A DNA stretch of 64,000 nt from Azonexus sp. (GCA_017983615.1 JAGOBB010000003.1:124001-188000), one strand, 5' to 3'. Counted from the first letter of the stretch, positions 1 to 10,125 are shown. Numbers and translations: made by a program. Notes: a model not told the origin generated them from the sequence alone.

Positions 1-153
1 AGTCAGGTGCCCGATGCCGAGCAACTTTTCCAGCTGGCTGCGCTCTGCAATGGCCTCCTTGATCTTCTCACGATGCCGGTCGGCCGACGGATTGAGGACG
101 ACGGCGAGGATCACGGCGGCGACGGTAACGATCAGGGTGGCGGGTTTGGACAT
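1..153 (-). CDS. DUF4359-like small protein, 3' end cut by the window edge
   Basis: The minus strand reads from ATG at 153 to the window edge without a stop and gives 51 residues: a short hydrophobic N-terminus (ATLIVTVAAVILAVVLNPSA), then a charged helix (DRHREKIKEAIAERSQLEK). A hydrophobic segment running into NPS and a charged helix is typical of DUF4359-like exported or membrane-anchored small proteins, whose function is unknown. A GAGGAA ribosome site lies just upstream of the ATG. The family call is from memory of the pattern. The C-terminus lies outside the window. Confidence 0.5.
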   Translation of the reverse strand, partial: MSKPATLIVTVAAVILAVVLNPSADRHREKIKEAIAERSQLEKLLGIGHLT

Positions 154-465
154 GGCGGTTCCTCGTTTGGTGGCATCGGGCGGCCAAAGCGTTGCTGGAG
201 GGCACCAATTGTCTGCTGGTAATCTGCACGGTGGCGCCCAGGGGGGCATTTGCAATGCGATGCTCGGTCCGTAACGGCCCCCAAAATCAGATTGGCAAGC
301 AATTGGCGAGAAAGACGGGGCATGCAATCCATTGAAGCCAATTTACATGGGTCAGTCCGCAAGATAGCGTGCTGAAACTGCCGTCTAGCGTGACCTATTT
401 CCTGTGGACTGGGCAAGCAATATCTAATAATTGCGGGTATTGCTTTCCGCCAACGGGAGTTCGGT
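154..465. other. Intergenic region without a recognisable gene
   Basis: This gap separates two divergent genes and should hold both promoters. I see no convincing sigma-70 boxes, no RNA gene and no strong hairpin. Around 254-296 there is a weak resemblance to the 40-bp interspersed repeat (ATGCT, CGGTC, GGCC and AAAATCA in the right order), possibly a decayed copy. Confidence 0.4.
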
Positions 466-1314
466 TTGTCGCGGTTCCTGCCCTTCATGTTGTTCTTTAT
501 TGCCTCGATTGCCGGTACGCCGGCTAGCGCCGCTCAATTTGAGGAGGCACCGCGTGTGATTGCCGCGCTGGAGCAGGGGCGCGCAGCCGAAACCGGGGCC
601 GGGGTCCGCAAGAATCTGATGCTCGCCGTGCGGCTCTATTGCGATGCTGCCGCGATGGGCGGGGCAGAAGCGTATTTGCGGATTGGCCGCTTGTTGAAAG
701 CGGCGCCCGGGGGATTGCGTAAACCGGACATGGCCAATGCCTATTTCGCCATGGCTGCCACGCTCGGCAACGAAGAGGCGCTCAAGCACTACGACCCGCA
801 GCATGGCAATGCCACGCTAGAGGGTGAGTGTCCGGCCGCATCGGAAATGCACTACGCTGATTCGGATTTCGATGTTGCCGCATACCTGAGCAAACAGCCG
901 GCCAGCAAGCAACAGATTGCCAGCTTGATACGCAAGGTGGCCGTGAAACTCCAGATCAATGAGCACTTCGCGCTGGCCATCGCGATGGCGGAATCGAATT
1001 TCGATCCGAGGGCGGTTTCACCGAGCAATGCCCAAGGGGTGATGCAACTGATCCCGGCAACTCAGGAACGCTTCGGAGTGACCCGTCCCTTCGATCCTGA
1101 GCAGAACATCAAAGGAGCGCTGGCCTATATCCGCTGGCTGGAAAAGCGCTTCGCCGGCGACTGGCGCCTGGTGGCTGCGGCCTACAATGCTGGCGAGGGC
1201 GCGGTGGATCGTTACAACGGCATTCCACCTTATGCGGAAACCCAGCAGTATGTTCGCCGGGTCATGCGCTTTTTCGGCAGGCAGGCCAAGACCGACGTAG
1301 CACTGTCGATTTAG
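466..1314 (+). CDS. Lytic transglycosylase with Sel1-like N-terminal region
   Basis: Predicted periplasmic murein lytic transglycosylase of 282 residues that cleaves the MurNAc-GlcNAc bond of peptidoglycan. Residues 1-22 are a signal peptide ending at ASA. Residues about 30-115 resemble Sel1/TPR-type helical repeats (RLYCDAAAMGGAEAYLRIG, YFAMAATLGNEEALKHY). Residues about 145-270 form the SLT domain, with the catalytic glutamate at E176 in AMAESNFDP, then GVMQLIPAT and AAYNAGEGAV, all family hallmarks. The start is TTG at 466, chosen because a GGGAG ribosome site lies at the right distance and the signal peptide is complete; ATG at 487 would cut into it. It stands alone, so its exact role (remodelling, secretion-system assembly) cannot be deduced. 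Confidence 0.88.
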   Translation: MSRFLPFMLFFIASIAGTPASAAQFEEAPRVIAALEQGRAAETGAGVRKNLMLAVRLYCDAAAMGGAEAYLRIGRLLKAAPGGLRKPDMANAYFAMAATLGNEEALKHYDPQHGNATLEGECPAASEMHYADSDFDVAAYLSKQPASKQQIASLIRKVAVKLQINEHFALAIAMAESNFDPRAVSPSNAQGVMQLIPATQERFGVTRPFDPEQNIKGALAYIRWLEKRFAGDWRLVAAAYNAGEGAVDRYNGIPPYAETQQYVRRVMRFFGRQAKTDVALSI

Positions 1315-1417
1315 GGCTGCTGTCCGCGCAAGGCCCGTTTTGACCGGCAAACACCATATTCTTGGTCTTCTCCCACCTGTTTGCCATCCCACATTATCTG
1401 TCGTCTCGGAATTTCCC

Positions 1418-1457
1418 GAATGCTACGGTCGGCCCGAAAAAAAGGCCAAAATCAAAA
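1418..1457 (-). repeat. 40-bp interspersed repeat, copy 1
   Basis: Starts with the perfect core AATGCTACGGTC, then GGCC, an A7 tract, a second GGCC and AAAATCAAAA. It lies in the gap between the transglycosylase and the DinB-like gene. This copy is nearest to the consensus of the family. Strand is given as the strand that reads GACCGTAGCATT. Confidence 0.9.
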
Positions 1458-1461
1458 TAAT

Positions 1462-2076
1462 CTACGCGGCCGGCGATGCAGACTTGTGCTGCGTTTGCTG
1501 CGCCACGATGCGCTGCAACTGCCGCCGATGTGCCATCGTATGCATGGCCGCCAGCGCATGCCAGCCGCGCAGGTCCAGTTCGCCGAACCACGGATGGGCG
1601 TGGCGCAAGCTGGTGCGCAAATCGCCCAGGCTATCGATCAGCCGGACATAGTCATCGACCGCCGCCCGCAGCAGACCGTGTTGCTCGGCACCGGCCCCCG
1701 GTTCCGGCTTGACCTCGGCGATGCGCAGTTCGCGCCCGAACGCCGTGCCGTCCGCCAGGGCCTCGGCCAGCTGGCGGATGCCGGTAGCGACGATGACCAG
1801 ATGCTGCAGCACCATGTTCGCCGACCAGCAACGGCTGCTGTCCTCCAGCCCGGTCACCCGCGGCAGCAGCACTGGCTCGCTGGCCAGCGAATCCGGCAGG
1901 CTGGCCGCCAGCGCCAGCGCCGTCTCGGTCTCCCGACGCAGCCAGCGGCTCAGCGCATCCTTGCTCAACATGGCGCGCAGGGATTGCAGGAAAGCACTGG
2001 AAATCCAGCGTTCCAGGGCCGGCAGGCCGGCGCCGGGCGGGGCGAGATCGGGTTCTTGGTCCATGGTGTTTTGCAA
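1462..2076 (-). CDS. DinB-like / DUF1569-type four-helix protein
   Basis: 204-residue, mostly helical protein resembling the DinB/YfiT superfamily of metal-dependent four-helix bundles. The C-terminal segment AMHTMAHRRQLQRI supplies the His pair typical of the metal site, and a third His can come from MVLQHLVI. Members include thiol S-transferases and many proteins without an assigned reaction, so no reaction is claimed. Start is uncertain: TTG at 2076 or ATG at 2064. It follows the lipoprotein gene at 2086 on the same strand and may be cotranscribed with it. Interspersed repeat copy 1 lies directly after its stop. Confidence 0.65.
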   Translation of the reverse strand: MQNTMDQEPDLAPPGAGLPALERWISSAFLQSLRAMLSKDALSRWLRRETETALALAASLPDSLASEPVLLPRVTGLEDSSRCWSANMVLQHLVIVATGIRQLAEALADGTAFGRELRIAEVKPEPGAGAEQHGLLRAAVDDYVRLIDSLGDLRTSLRHAHPWFGELDLRGWHALAAMHTMAHRRQLQRIVAQQTQHKSASPAA

Positions 2077-2085
2077 AGTTTCCAG

Positions 2086-2559
2086 TTATTGCCAACGACA
2101 AGCGCGCTCGAACACGAAAGGCTTGTCGACCAGGGTGCCGACGGCCGCCGGCTGGTCGTTGCCGGGTCGCAGCAACAATGCCCGCTCATGCCAGGGATCA
2201 TCCCGCAGGATGTAACGCGCGCCCGGCGCCAGCACCACCTCCATGGCGTAGCAGCGGATGGACTGCAGGACGAAAGGATGCCCGTGCGGCACGCTGCTCA
2301 GCCACAGCCGGTGCGGACCCGGCTTCACGACAAATGACCAGTCGCGGAACACGCTCGGGATGCGGATGGCGTCGATGGGATGGCTGTCGATGCCACGCAC
2401 CAGCAGGGGCTGGCTGGCGTCGTTGTCGAGCAGCGAGACGGTAGCGAGATTGCCGGTATCGGCGCCGTCCAGCGCAACGAGCGAGTGGGTCAGCGGCGCA
2501 CAGGCCGCCAAGACGGCCGAGGCCAGCAGCAGGGCGAGAAGGCGAGCCTCAGTGCGCAA
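2086..2559 (-). CDS. Putative outer-membrane lipoprotein
   Basis: 157 residues with a lipoprotein signal: a hydrophobic stretch ends in the lipobox LAAC, so the mature protein would start at the cysteine near residue 20. The rest (YILRDDPWHERALLL, AIRIPSVFRDWSFVVKPG) has no family I recognise with confidence; it looks like a small beta-rich domain. The start is TTG at 2559 and overlaps the end of the upstream membrane-protein gene, so translation is probably coupled. Confidence 0.65.
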   Translation of the reverse strand: MRTEARLLALLLASAVLAACAPLTHSLVALDGADTGNLATVSLLDNDASQPLLVRGIDSHPIDAIRIPSVFRDWSFVVKPGPHRLWLSSVPHGHPFVLQSIRCYAMEVVLAPGARYILRDDPWHERALLLRPGNDQPAAVGTLVDKPFVFERACRWQ

Positions 2560-2902
2560 ACTGGAACCGCACGAGCGCCATGGTCAGCGCGAAGAGATAG
2601 CCGTAGGAAAACTTGTCGATGCGTAACACGGCGTCTCCACGCTTGGCTCGCCATGCCCCCATCGCACCCATGCACAAGCCGACCGCGAGCGGTGTCAGCA
2701 ACAGATTGGCCAGTCGCGGCAAACCCGCTGGCGTCAGGTGGGCCGGAAAGACGAGCAGACTCAGCCCGCCGGCGAGGGCGCCGAAAATCGCATAACCGAG
2801 CGCGGCCAGCCAGGGATTCGGCGGTTTGCGACATGGCTGCGTCGCCGGGTGCGCATGTGCTACTGGAAACAGTGGCGCCACACCCGGACGAAGATCAGCC
2901 AT
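2549..2902 (-). CDS. Small integral membrane protein, function unknown
   Basis: About 117 residues from ATG at 2902; an in-frame TTG at 2938 would add 12 residues but lies inside the attC right core. Two or three hydrophobic helices are visible (AALGYAIFGALAGGLSLLVF and LANLLLTPLAVGLCMGAMGAW), followed by a third near the C-terminus (GYLFALTMALVRFQF). It lies immediately after the attC recombination point on the same strand, the position a cassette gene would take, but its base composition matches the chromosome. It overlaps the lipoprotein gene downstream. Function is not recognised. Confidence 0.6.
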   Translation of the reverse strand: MADLRPGVAPLFPVAHAHPATQPCRKPPNPWLAALGYAIFGALAGGLSLLVFPAHLTPAGLPRLANLLLTPLAVGLCMGAMGAWRAKRGDAVLRIDKFSYGYLFALTMALVRFQFAH

Positions 2903-2932
2903 CTTCTGGCGCTGGGAGTTGGCCGGCGGACA

Positions 2933-3002
2933 GCCCAACGTCTGAATTCACCGGACCTTGCGCGGCTTTGTGCGCAAGGTCCGGTGAAATGATGGGTTGG
3001 GC
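2933..3002 (-). other. Integron attC recombination site (candidate)
   Basis: A 70-bp imperfect palindrome bounded by the integron core heptamers GCCCAAC (2933-2939) and GTTGGGC (2996-3002). The inner arms 2947-2963 and 2972-2988 are perfectly complementary over 17 bp around an 8-nt loop. A 7-nt unpaired spacer separates the core and inner arms on each side, as in attC. Read on the minus strand, the end of the upstream small ORF translates this site as PNPSFHRTLR, the kind of C-terminal tail often seen in cassette proteins that read into attC. This orients the cassette on the minus strand, with its gene at higher coordinates. Confidence 0.78.
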
Positions 3003-3154
3003 TTCATGCGCCAATGAACAGTGCGCCGTTTCTTATGGGAATGTGGCTTAATGTTATATAAGCATTTCGGTTCGCTTTGAACTAATAGGTCGACCAAATC
3101 GAAGAGTCTGTTTGCCGATGCTTTTCTGATAAGTGCGTAATCACGCGTTTCCAA
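2948..3154 (-). CDS. Small cassette-type ORF running into attC
   Basis: 68 residues with no recognised domain (ETRDYALIRKASANRLFDLV). It starts at TTG 3154 with AGGAGG five bases upstream, inside the end of the GAF gene, with which it overlaps by 14 bp. The C-terminal tail KPNPSFHRTLRTKPRK is translated from the attC site, a frequent feature of integron-cassette proteins. The ribosome site also encodes the last residues of the GAF protein, so it could be coincidental; whether this ORF is expressed is open. Confidence 0.4.
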   Translation of the reverse strand: METRDYALIRKASANRLFDLVDLLVQSEPKCLYNIKPHSHKKRRTVHWRMKPNPSFHRTLRTKPRKVR

Positions 3155-3524
3155 GATAGCCTCCTAAAACATCGTCACACTCCAATAGAAGTCCAAGCAT
3201 ATCGGCATATGCTGCTCCGAGTTCTTTATGACTTCCATAGCTGAATCCGTCATCAAGTAAGCAGTCGATATTCAGTATTCCCTGATACTCGTAGCTTTTC
3301 TTAAACGGAATACACAATCCAGAGCGGTAAAATTTCTCATAATCAGGCCGAATTCGGACGAATGTATGATCGTTGTGGGACCAAGGTACTACATCGCCTG
3401 TTGCCAGTGCTTTTCCAACTATTCCTTGAGAAGCAAGGAGAGGGTCGCTGTGTTTGCTTTCTCTTTGCGGATTGGCATTGTGGCAATAGTAAACGGTTCT
3501 GAAGCGGCCATCACGTTGACGGAG
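3141..3524 (-). pseudogene. GAF-domain protein, N-terminus lost to an IS
   Basis: The minus strand encodes the C-terminal part of a GAF-like sensor domain: QGIVGKALATGD, YRSGLCIPFKKSYEYQGILN and GAAYADMLGLLLE match the order of GAF core motifs (G-V-x-G, yrS-x-ciPi, G-v-l-n-i-d, L-x-x-ad-l). The reading frame runs into the IS terminus at 3525, where the original start is missing. The stretch is AT-richer than the surroundings and lies upstream of the attC site on the same strand, so it is probably the remnant of an integron cassette. Any ligand is unknown. Confidence 0.6.
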
Positions 3525-3586
3525 TGAGGTGCCCCCCAAAAACAGTGCCACAGGGAATTTAGTAAAGTCCGTTTTCGAGAAGGAGA

Positions 3587-3856
3587 ATGGACTTGAAGAA
3601 GCGGTTTTCAGAAGAGCAGATCATCGGCTTTTTACAGCAGGCGGAAGCCGGCATACCGGTCAAGGAACTGTGTCGGCAACATGGTTTCAGTGACGGATCG
3701 TTCTACAACTGGCGAGCAAAGTTTGGCGGCATGTCGGTTCCGGATGCCAAGCGGTTGAAGGATCTCGAAGCGGAGAATGCCAAGCTCAAACGGCTGCTGG
3801 CCGAATCGATCCTCGATGCGGAGGCACTTAAGGCTGCTTTAGGCCGAAAACGCTGA
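3587..3856 (+). CDS. IS3-family transposase OrfA
   Basis: 89-residue DNA-binding subunit of the transposase. The N-terminal helix-turn-helix is visible ([40 protein letters not shown]), followed by a leucine-zipper-like helix ([17 protein letters not shown]) used for oligomerisation. A GAGAAGGAG ribosome site precedes the ATG. The stop is TGA at 3854. An A4 run at 3847-3850 just before it lets the ribosome slip by -1 into the orfB frame, giving the OrfAB transposase as known for IS3 elements. Confidence 0.92.
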   Translation: MDLKKRFSEEQIIGFLQQAEAGIPVKELCRQHGFSDGSFYNWRAKFGGMSVPDAKRLKDLEAENAKLKRLLAESILDAEALKAALGRKR

Positions 3857-3882
3857 GCCCCCAGCAAAAGCGTGAGGCAGTC

Positions 3883-4713
3883 ATGGTGATGCGTGAATCG
3901 ACAACGATTTCCGAGCGCCGTGCCTGCCTGCTGGTGGGTTTGTCGCGCACGGTCCTGCATTACGAATCGACGGTACAGCCAGAGAATGAGCAATTGCAGG
4001 CAAGACTGGTTGAGCTAGCCGGCGAGCGTCGTCGGTTCGGCTATCGCCGCCTGCATGCCTTGGTTCGCCGTGAGGGCGTTCAGGTCAATCACAAGCGTAT
4101 CTATCGCCTCTACAGCGATGCCGGCCTATCGGTTCGGCGACGCAAGAAGCGACATGGAGTGGCCGTCGAGCGGCAGGCACTGGAGTTGCCGTCCTCGCCG
4201 AACCAGGTCTGGTCGATGGATTTCGTCAGTGACGCATTGGCCAATGGCCGCCGGATCAAGGTGCTGACTATCGTCGATGACTTCAGCAAGGAGGCCATCG
4301 ATCTCGCCGTCGATTTCGGAATATCAGGACATTACGTGACCCGAGTGCTTGATCAAGCAGCACGGTTCCGGGGCTACCCCAAGGCGATCCGGACTGACCA
4401 GGGGCCTGAATTCACAGGCAAGGCATTGGACCAATGGGCCTGCCAGCACGGCGTACAGCTCAAGCTGATCCAAGCGGGCAAACCGACGCAGAATGCGTTC
4501 ATCGAGAGCTTCAACGGCCGGTTCCGGGATGAGTGCCTGAACGACCATTGGTTTACGAGCTTGCCCCAGGCTCGTATCCTGATTGCCGCTTGGCGCCGAG
4601 ACTACAACCAGCATCGGCCACATAGCTCGCTGGATTACCTGACGCCCGCAGAATTTGCGGCCAAACATCGATCCAGTGACCCCGATGATCCTGTCGGGAA
4701 AGGATGTATTTAG
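3883..4713 (+). CDS. IS3-family transposase OrfB (DDE integrase core)
   Basis: 276 residues from the first ATG. The same frame is open upstream ([12 protein letters not shown]), so the working protein is the OrfAB fusion made by -1 frameshifting at 3847-3850. An HTH_21-like region ([20 protein letters not shown]) is followed by the rve integrase core with all three catalytic acids: D in WSMDFVSD, D in RTDQGPEF and E in [17 protein letters not shown]. Length and motif spacing are complete, so the enzyme is probably functional. Confidence 0.93.
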   Translation: MVMRESTTISERRACLLVGLSRTVLHYESTVQPENEQLQARLVELAGERRRFGYRRLHALVRREGVQVNHKRIYRLYSDAGLSVRRRKKRHGVAVERQALELPSSPNQVWSMDFVSDALANGRRIKVLTIVDDFSKEAIDLAVDFGISGHYVTRVLDQAARFRGYPKAIRTDQGPEFTGKALDQWACQHGVQLKLIQAGKPTQNAFIESFNGRFRDECLNDHWFTSLPQARILIAAWRRDYNQHRPHSSLDYLTPAEFAAKHRSSDPDDPVGKGCI

Positions 4714-4772
4714 AAGTGCAAACCAAGGACTTTTACTAAAACACCCTTGGCACTAAATCCGGGGGCACCTCA

Positions 4773-4928
4773 AAAGTACGAAGCAATATCTTCGGCATCA
4801 AGTTCGTCTACTGTTCGACCATGAAAATATGAGCTTAGGCGATCAAACCAACCAACGTACGACTCAACAGTGCGATGACTGTACTTTCGTTGTTGCAACA
4901 GAGAGGTAACGGCTTCTTTGGTCGTCAT
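4773..4928 (-). pseudogene. Tyrosine recombinase, N-terminal fragment cut by an IS
   Basis: From ATG at 4928 the minus strand encodes 52 residues (TTKEAVTSLLQQRKYSHRT, VESYVGWFDRLSSYF, TVDELDAEDIASYF) that match the N-terminal SAM-like core-binding domain of phage/integron integrases. The stop is the TGA created by the IS terminus. The catalytic domain (R-H-R-Y) is absent from the window. With attC on the other side of the IS, this could be the stub of an integron integrase, but it might also be another XerC/D-like enzyme: an IntI gene usually faces away from its cassettes, and this fragment points the same way. Confidence 0.55.
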
Positions 4929-5162
4929 GAGTGCGTGCAAAGAATCTAACTTTTAAGTATGCCTCCCAAAAAGGCAGGCAATTTCGTCAGTTAAGAATTT
5001 AGAATTTGTTAAGAATCATTTGGATGCCATGAATTTAGGCCTCCTAAAATGCCTTTCAAAGCCAATCCCCCAACATCGATATGTTTGATTGGGTGAACTG
5101 GCTTGGCCAGGAAAGGATACGACAGCGGGGTGCTGTCGTCTATTCGAAACGAATAATTGCCG
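4929..5162. other. AT-rich intergenic stretch at the island edge
   Basis: AT-rich compared with both neighbours (for example AATTTAGAATTTGTTAAG near 5000). No gene, attC or attI was found. A poor inverted GCCTCC/GGCAGGC pairing lies around 4960-4980. It probably contains the promoter of the truncated recombinase and marks the right edge of the acquired segment. Confidence 0.4.
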
Positions 5163-6986
5163 CTACTGCCCGCGCAAAAACAGCTTGTCCAGCTGATCCA
5201 TCGTCAGCTCTGTCCACGTCGGGCGGCCGTGGTTGCATTGGCCGGCGCGTTCGGTTTCTTCCATTTGGCGGAGCAGGGCGTTCATTTCGGGCACGGTCAG
5301 CTGGCGGCGGGCGCGGACGGCGCCGTGGCAGGCCATGGTGGCGAGGAGTTCGTTGCGCCGCGCGGTGGCGAGCTGGGTGATGCCGTGTTCGCGGAGCTCG
5401 GCGATCAGCGATTTGGCCAGGGCGGCGGGGTCGCCGCTTTGCAGCAGGGCGGGGACGGCGCGGACGCCCAACTGGTTGGGGCCGAGCGGGGCGATCTGGA
5501 AGCCGAGGTCGGCTAGGGCGTCGGTGTGTTCTTCGACGGCGGCGATGTCGAGCGGGTCGGCGGCGAAGACGGCCGGGATCAGCAGCGCCTGGGTGGCGAT
5601 CTGGCGATGGTCGAAGGCGGTCTTCAGCTTTTCGTAGAGGATGCGCTCGTGCGCGGCGTGCATGTCGATCAGGATCAGGCCGCGGGCGTTCTGGGCGAGG
5701 ACGTAGATGCCGTGCAACTGGGCCAGCGCGTAGCCGAGCGGCGGGCCGTCGCTGCCGGTGCTTTCAACGGGCTGGAATTGCGGGGCGACTTCGGGGCGGG
5801 GGGCGGGCGACTGGCCGATGTCCTGCGCGGCGCGGGCGAAGGCGAGGTAGGCGGCGGCCGCCGGTTCGGCGACGCCGAGGCTGCCTTGATGGCGCAGCGG
5901 CGGGGAATATTCGTAATTTGGCCGAATTTCCGGGGTTACCGTAGCATTTGAATATTCAGCGTTCGCAGTGCTGCGTTCAACCAGCGCCGGGGCCGCTTCG
6001 GCCTGTACCGGCGCGGCCAGCGTGCGCTGGATGGCGTGGAAGACGAACTGGTGCATGGCGCGCGAGTCGCGGAAGCGGACTTCGGTCTTGGCCGGGTGCA
6101 CATTGACGTCGACCAGCGCCGGGTCGATGTTGACGAACAGGCAGACGGCCGGCTGGCGGCTGCCGTGCAGCACGTCGCGGTAGGCTTCGCGCAGGGCGTG
6201 GCTGATGATCTTGTCGCGCACGAAGCGGCCGTTGACGAAGACGTACTGGCCGTCCTTGGCGTCGGTGGCGCGGGTCGGGTCGATGGCGAAGCCGGCGATG
6301 GCCAGCGCGTCGGTGCCAGCCTCGATGCGCCGGGCGGCACCGAGGAAGTCGTCGCCGAGGATGTCGGCAATGCGCCGCGGCGCATCGGCGGGGGCGAGCT
6401 GGAAGAGGTTGCGGCCGTTGTGGGTCAGGCTGATCGCGACATCCGGCCGGGTCAGCGCCAGGCGCTTGACGGCATCGGCGCAGTGGGCGAATTCGGTGCT
6501 TTCCGATTTCAAAAACTTGCGGCGGGCCGGGGTGTTGAAATAGAGGTCGCGCATTTCGACGACGGTGCCGGCCATCAGCGCGGCCGGCTCGGGCTCGCCG
6601 CCGGGTTCGCCACGCAATTTCCAGGCGTGCGCGGCGCCGCGTTCGCGGCTGGTGATGCTCAGGCGAGCGACGGAAGCGACCGAGGCCAGCGCCTCGCCGC
6701 GAAAGCCGAGAGTGCCGACGCGTTCGAGGTCGTCGAGCGAGGCAATCTTGGAAGTGGCATGGCGGGTCAGGGCCAGCGCCAGTTGATCCTTGGCAATGCC
6801 GCAACCGTCGTCGGTGATGCGGATCAGCTTGACGCCGCCTTCTTCCAGATGCACCTGGATGGCCTTGCTGCCGGCGTCGAGGCTGTTTTCGAGCAGTTCC
6901 TTGAGGACGGAGGCGGGTCTTTCGACCACTTCGCCAGCGGCAATCTGGCTGATCAGCAGGTCTGGGAGGCGGGCGATGGTCGGCAT
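5163..6986 (-). CDS. mutL: DNA mismatch repair endonuclease MutL
   Basis: 607-residue mismatch-repair ATPase that couples MutS recognition to strand nicking. The N-terminal GHKL ATPase carries ENSLDAG, DDGCGI, HATSKI and GTLGFRGEALAS. The C-terminal dimerisation domain has the endonuclease motif DMHAAHERILYE from D441, plus ACHGAVRA and CNHGRP. It therefore belongs to the nicking MutL type, as expected without MutH. Start is ATG at 6986 (PTIARLPDLLISQIAAGEVV); an upstream in-frame start at 7037 adds a tail not seen in the family. Interspersed repeat copy 2 lies in the flexible linker between domains and is translated as NATVTPEIRPN. It is divergent from katG. Confidence 0.97.
   Translation of the reverse strand: MPTIARLPDLLISQIAAGEVVERPASVLKELLENSLDAGSKAIQVHLEEGGVKLIRITDDGCGIAKDQLALALTRHATSKIASLDDLERVGTLGFRGEALASVASVARLSITSRERGAAHAWKLRGEPGGEPEPAALMAGTVVEMRDLYFNTPARRKFLKSESTEFAHCADAVKRLALTRPDVAISLTHNGRNLFQLAPADAPRRIADILGDDFLGAARRIEAGTDALAIAGFAIDPTRATDAKDGQYVFVNGRFVRDKIISHALREAYRDVLHGSRQPAVCLFVNIDPALVDVNVHPAKTEVRFRDSRAMHQFVFHAIQRTLAAPVQAEAAPALVERSTANAEYSNATVTPEIRPNYEYSPPLRHQGSLGVAEPAAAAYLAFARAAQDIGQSPAPRPEVAPQFQPVESTGSDGPPLGYALAQLHGIYVLAQNARGLILIDMHAAHERILYEKLKTAFDHRQIATQALLIPAVFAADPLDIAAVEEHTDALADLGFQIAPLGPNQLGVRAVPALLQSGDPAALAKSLIAELREHGITQLATARRNELLATMACHGAVRARRQLTVPEMNALLRQMEETERAGQCNHGRPTWTELTMDQLDKLFLRGQ
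5912..5949 (+). repeat. 40-bp interspersed repeat, copy 2 (inside mutL)
   Basis: Near-consensus copy with one core change (ACCGTAGCATT preceded by T instead of G) and a degenerate tract part. It lies in the linker-coding part of mutL and is read as NATV on the mutL strand. The palindromic octamer GAATATTC stands directly on both sides (5905-5912 and 5950-5957), like a target duplication. Confidence 0.75.
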
Positions 6987-7085
6987 GCCGGGATTATCCC
7001 AGATTGCACCTTGATAGCGGCAGCGCATCGTCGCCATAGAACGAACTCACTGGTAAGCGATAGGGTCGTTGACTACGATTCTTAG

Positions 7086-9320
<2,235 letters not shown>

Positions 9321-9330
9321 GCTGGCCGTG

Positions 9331-9366
9331 GGCGTTCCGGGGCGCGCTGAGCGCCGCCGGGACGCC
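9331..9366 (+). terminator. GC-rich hairpin after katG
   Basis: Imperfect inverted repeat GGCGTTCCGGGGCGC / GCGCCGCCGGGACGCC 11 bp after the katG stop. There is no T-run after it, so it may act as a 3' stabiliser or a weak terminator. Confidence 0.45.
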
Positions 9367-9501
9367 TGGTCCGGCTGTGTCGGGATATTTGACAGTGGCT
9401 TATCTTCTTTTTCGAGAAATCATTACGGATCAATATGATATGTTCTTGGGAATGATTTTTGCTGTCTGCTGATTTCCATAAACCCTGTTTCGGAGAAAAG
9501 C

Positions 9502-10107
9502 ATGAAGAAGCTCCTTGCCGCAGCGTTGATCTGCGCATCCTCACTCAGCCACGCCGCACTGATTTCCTCGAGCGCCGACCCCGCACTGGCCGGCGGCAGC
9601 GTTATCGACTTCACCGGCATGGCGACCGGCAATGCCTCCAGCTATACGGTTGGTGACGTTACTTTTTCGACCTCCTCGGGCACCCTGCGCATCGCTCCCT
9701 TCGGCGAAGGCGGCAGTAGCTGGCTGGGTAGCGGCCAGACGCTGACCACACGCGATACCACCAACAGCGCTTTCTCGATCGCTTTTGCCAATCCTGTCTC
9801 GGCCTTCGGCATGGACTGGGGTGCAGCCAACCCGAGCTGGAATGTCTCGCTGTTCGACTCTGCCAACAACCTGCTGGAAACTGTGGTCTTTGTCGGCGGT
9901 AACGCCGGTGCCTCGTTCTCCGAATTCTATGGCGCACAACACGCCGGCATCTCGCGCGTCGAACTGACCTCGGTTGGCGGCTACGACTGGGTGATCGTCG
10001 ATGACTTTACCTATGTCGCCGGTCGCAACCAGGTTCCGGAACCCGGCTCGATGGCCCTGGTCGCGCTCGCGATGCTTGGCCTGGGTGCCGTACGCCGCCG
10101 CAAGTAA
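9502..10107 (+). CDS. PEP-CTERM sorted exported protein
   Basis: 201-residue exported protein. Residues 1-18 are a signal peptide (KKLLAAALICASSLSHA). The C-terminus carries a full PEP-CTERM signal: VPEPGS, a hydrophobic helix (MALVALAMLGLGA) and the basic tail VRRRK, which is cut and sorted by an exosortase/EpsH system encoded elsewhere. The middle is a beta-rich domain (SFSEFYGAQHAGISRVEL, WVIVDDFTYV) common among PEP-CTERM proteins tied to exopolysaccharide or biofilm matrix; no enzyme signature is visible. A GGAG site lies before the ATG and a strong terminator follows. Confidence 0.9.
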   Translation: MKKLLAAALICASSLSHAALISSSADPALAGGSVIDFTGMATGNASSYTVGDVTFSTSSGTLRIAPFGEGGSSWLGSGQTLTTRDTTNSAFSIAFANPVSAFGMDWGAANPSWNVSLFDSANNLLETVVFVGGNAGASFSEFYGAQHAGISRVELTSVGGYDWVIVDDFTYVAGRNQVPEPGSMALVALAMLGLGAVRRRK

Positions 10108-10125
10108 GCTGCCGCGTCGATCCAG

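Larger units (their letters stand above)
3525..4772 (+). mobile_element. IS3-family insertion sequence (IS407-like), complete
   Basis: A 1248-bp element bounded by inverted repeats beginning TGAGGTGCCCCC at both ends; internal matching blocks (AGTGCCA, TTTAGTAAA, GTCC) follow within the first 45 bp. It carries orfA (3587-3856) and orfB (3883-4713) in the usual -1 arrangement, both intact, so it may be active. The four bases flanking each side (GGAG left, AAAG right) are not duplicated, although this group usually makes short target duplications. This points to an adjacent deletion or recombination after insertion. Confidence 0.92.

Noticed and set aside
1381-2337. 318-residue plus-strand frame opposite the DinB-like and lipoprotein genes
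   Set aside because: Runs through repeat copy 1 and two supported genes; Arg/Gln-rich without a domain.
6987-7037. Longer N-terminus of MutL
   Set aside because: The family begins at the IARLPDLLISQIAAGE region; the extra 17 residues have no ribosome site and would extend into the katG promoter gap.
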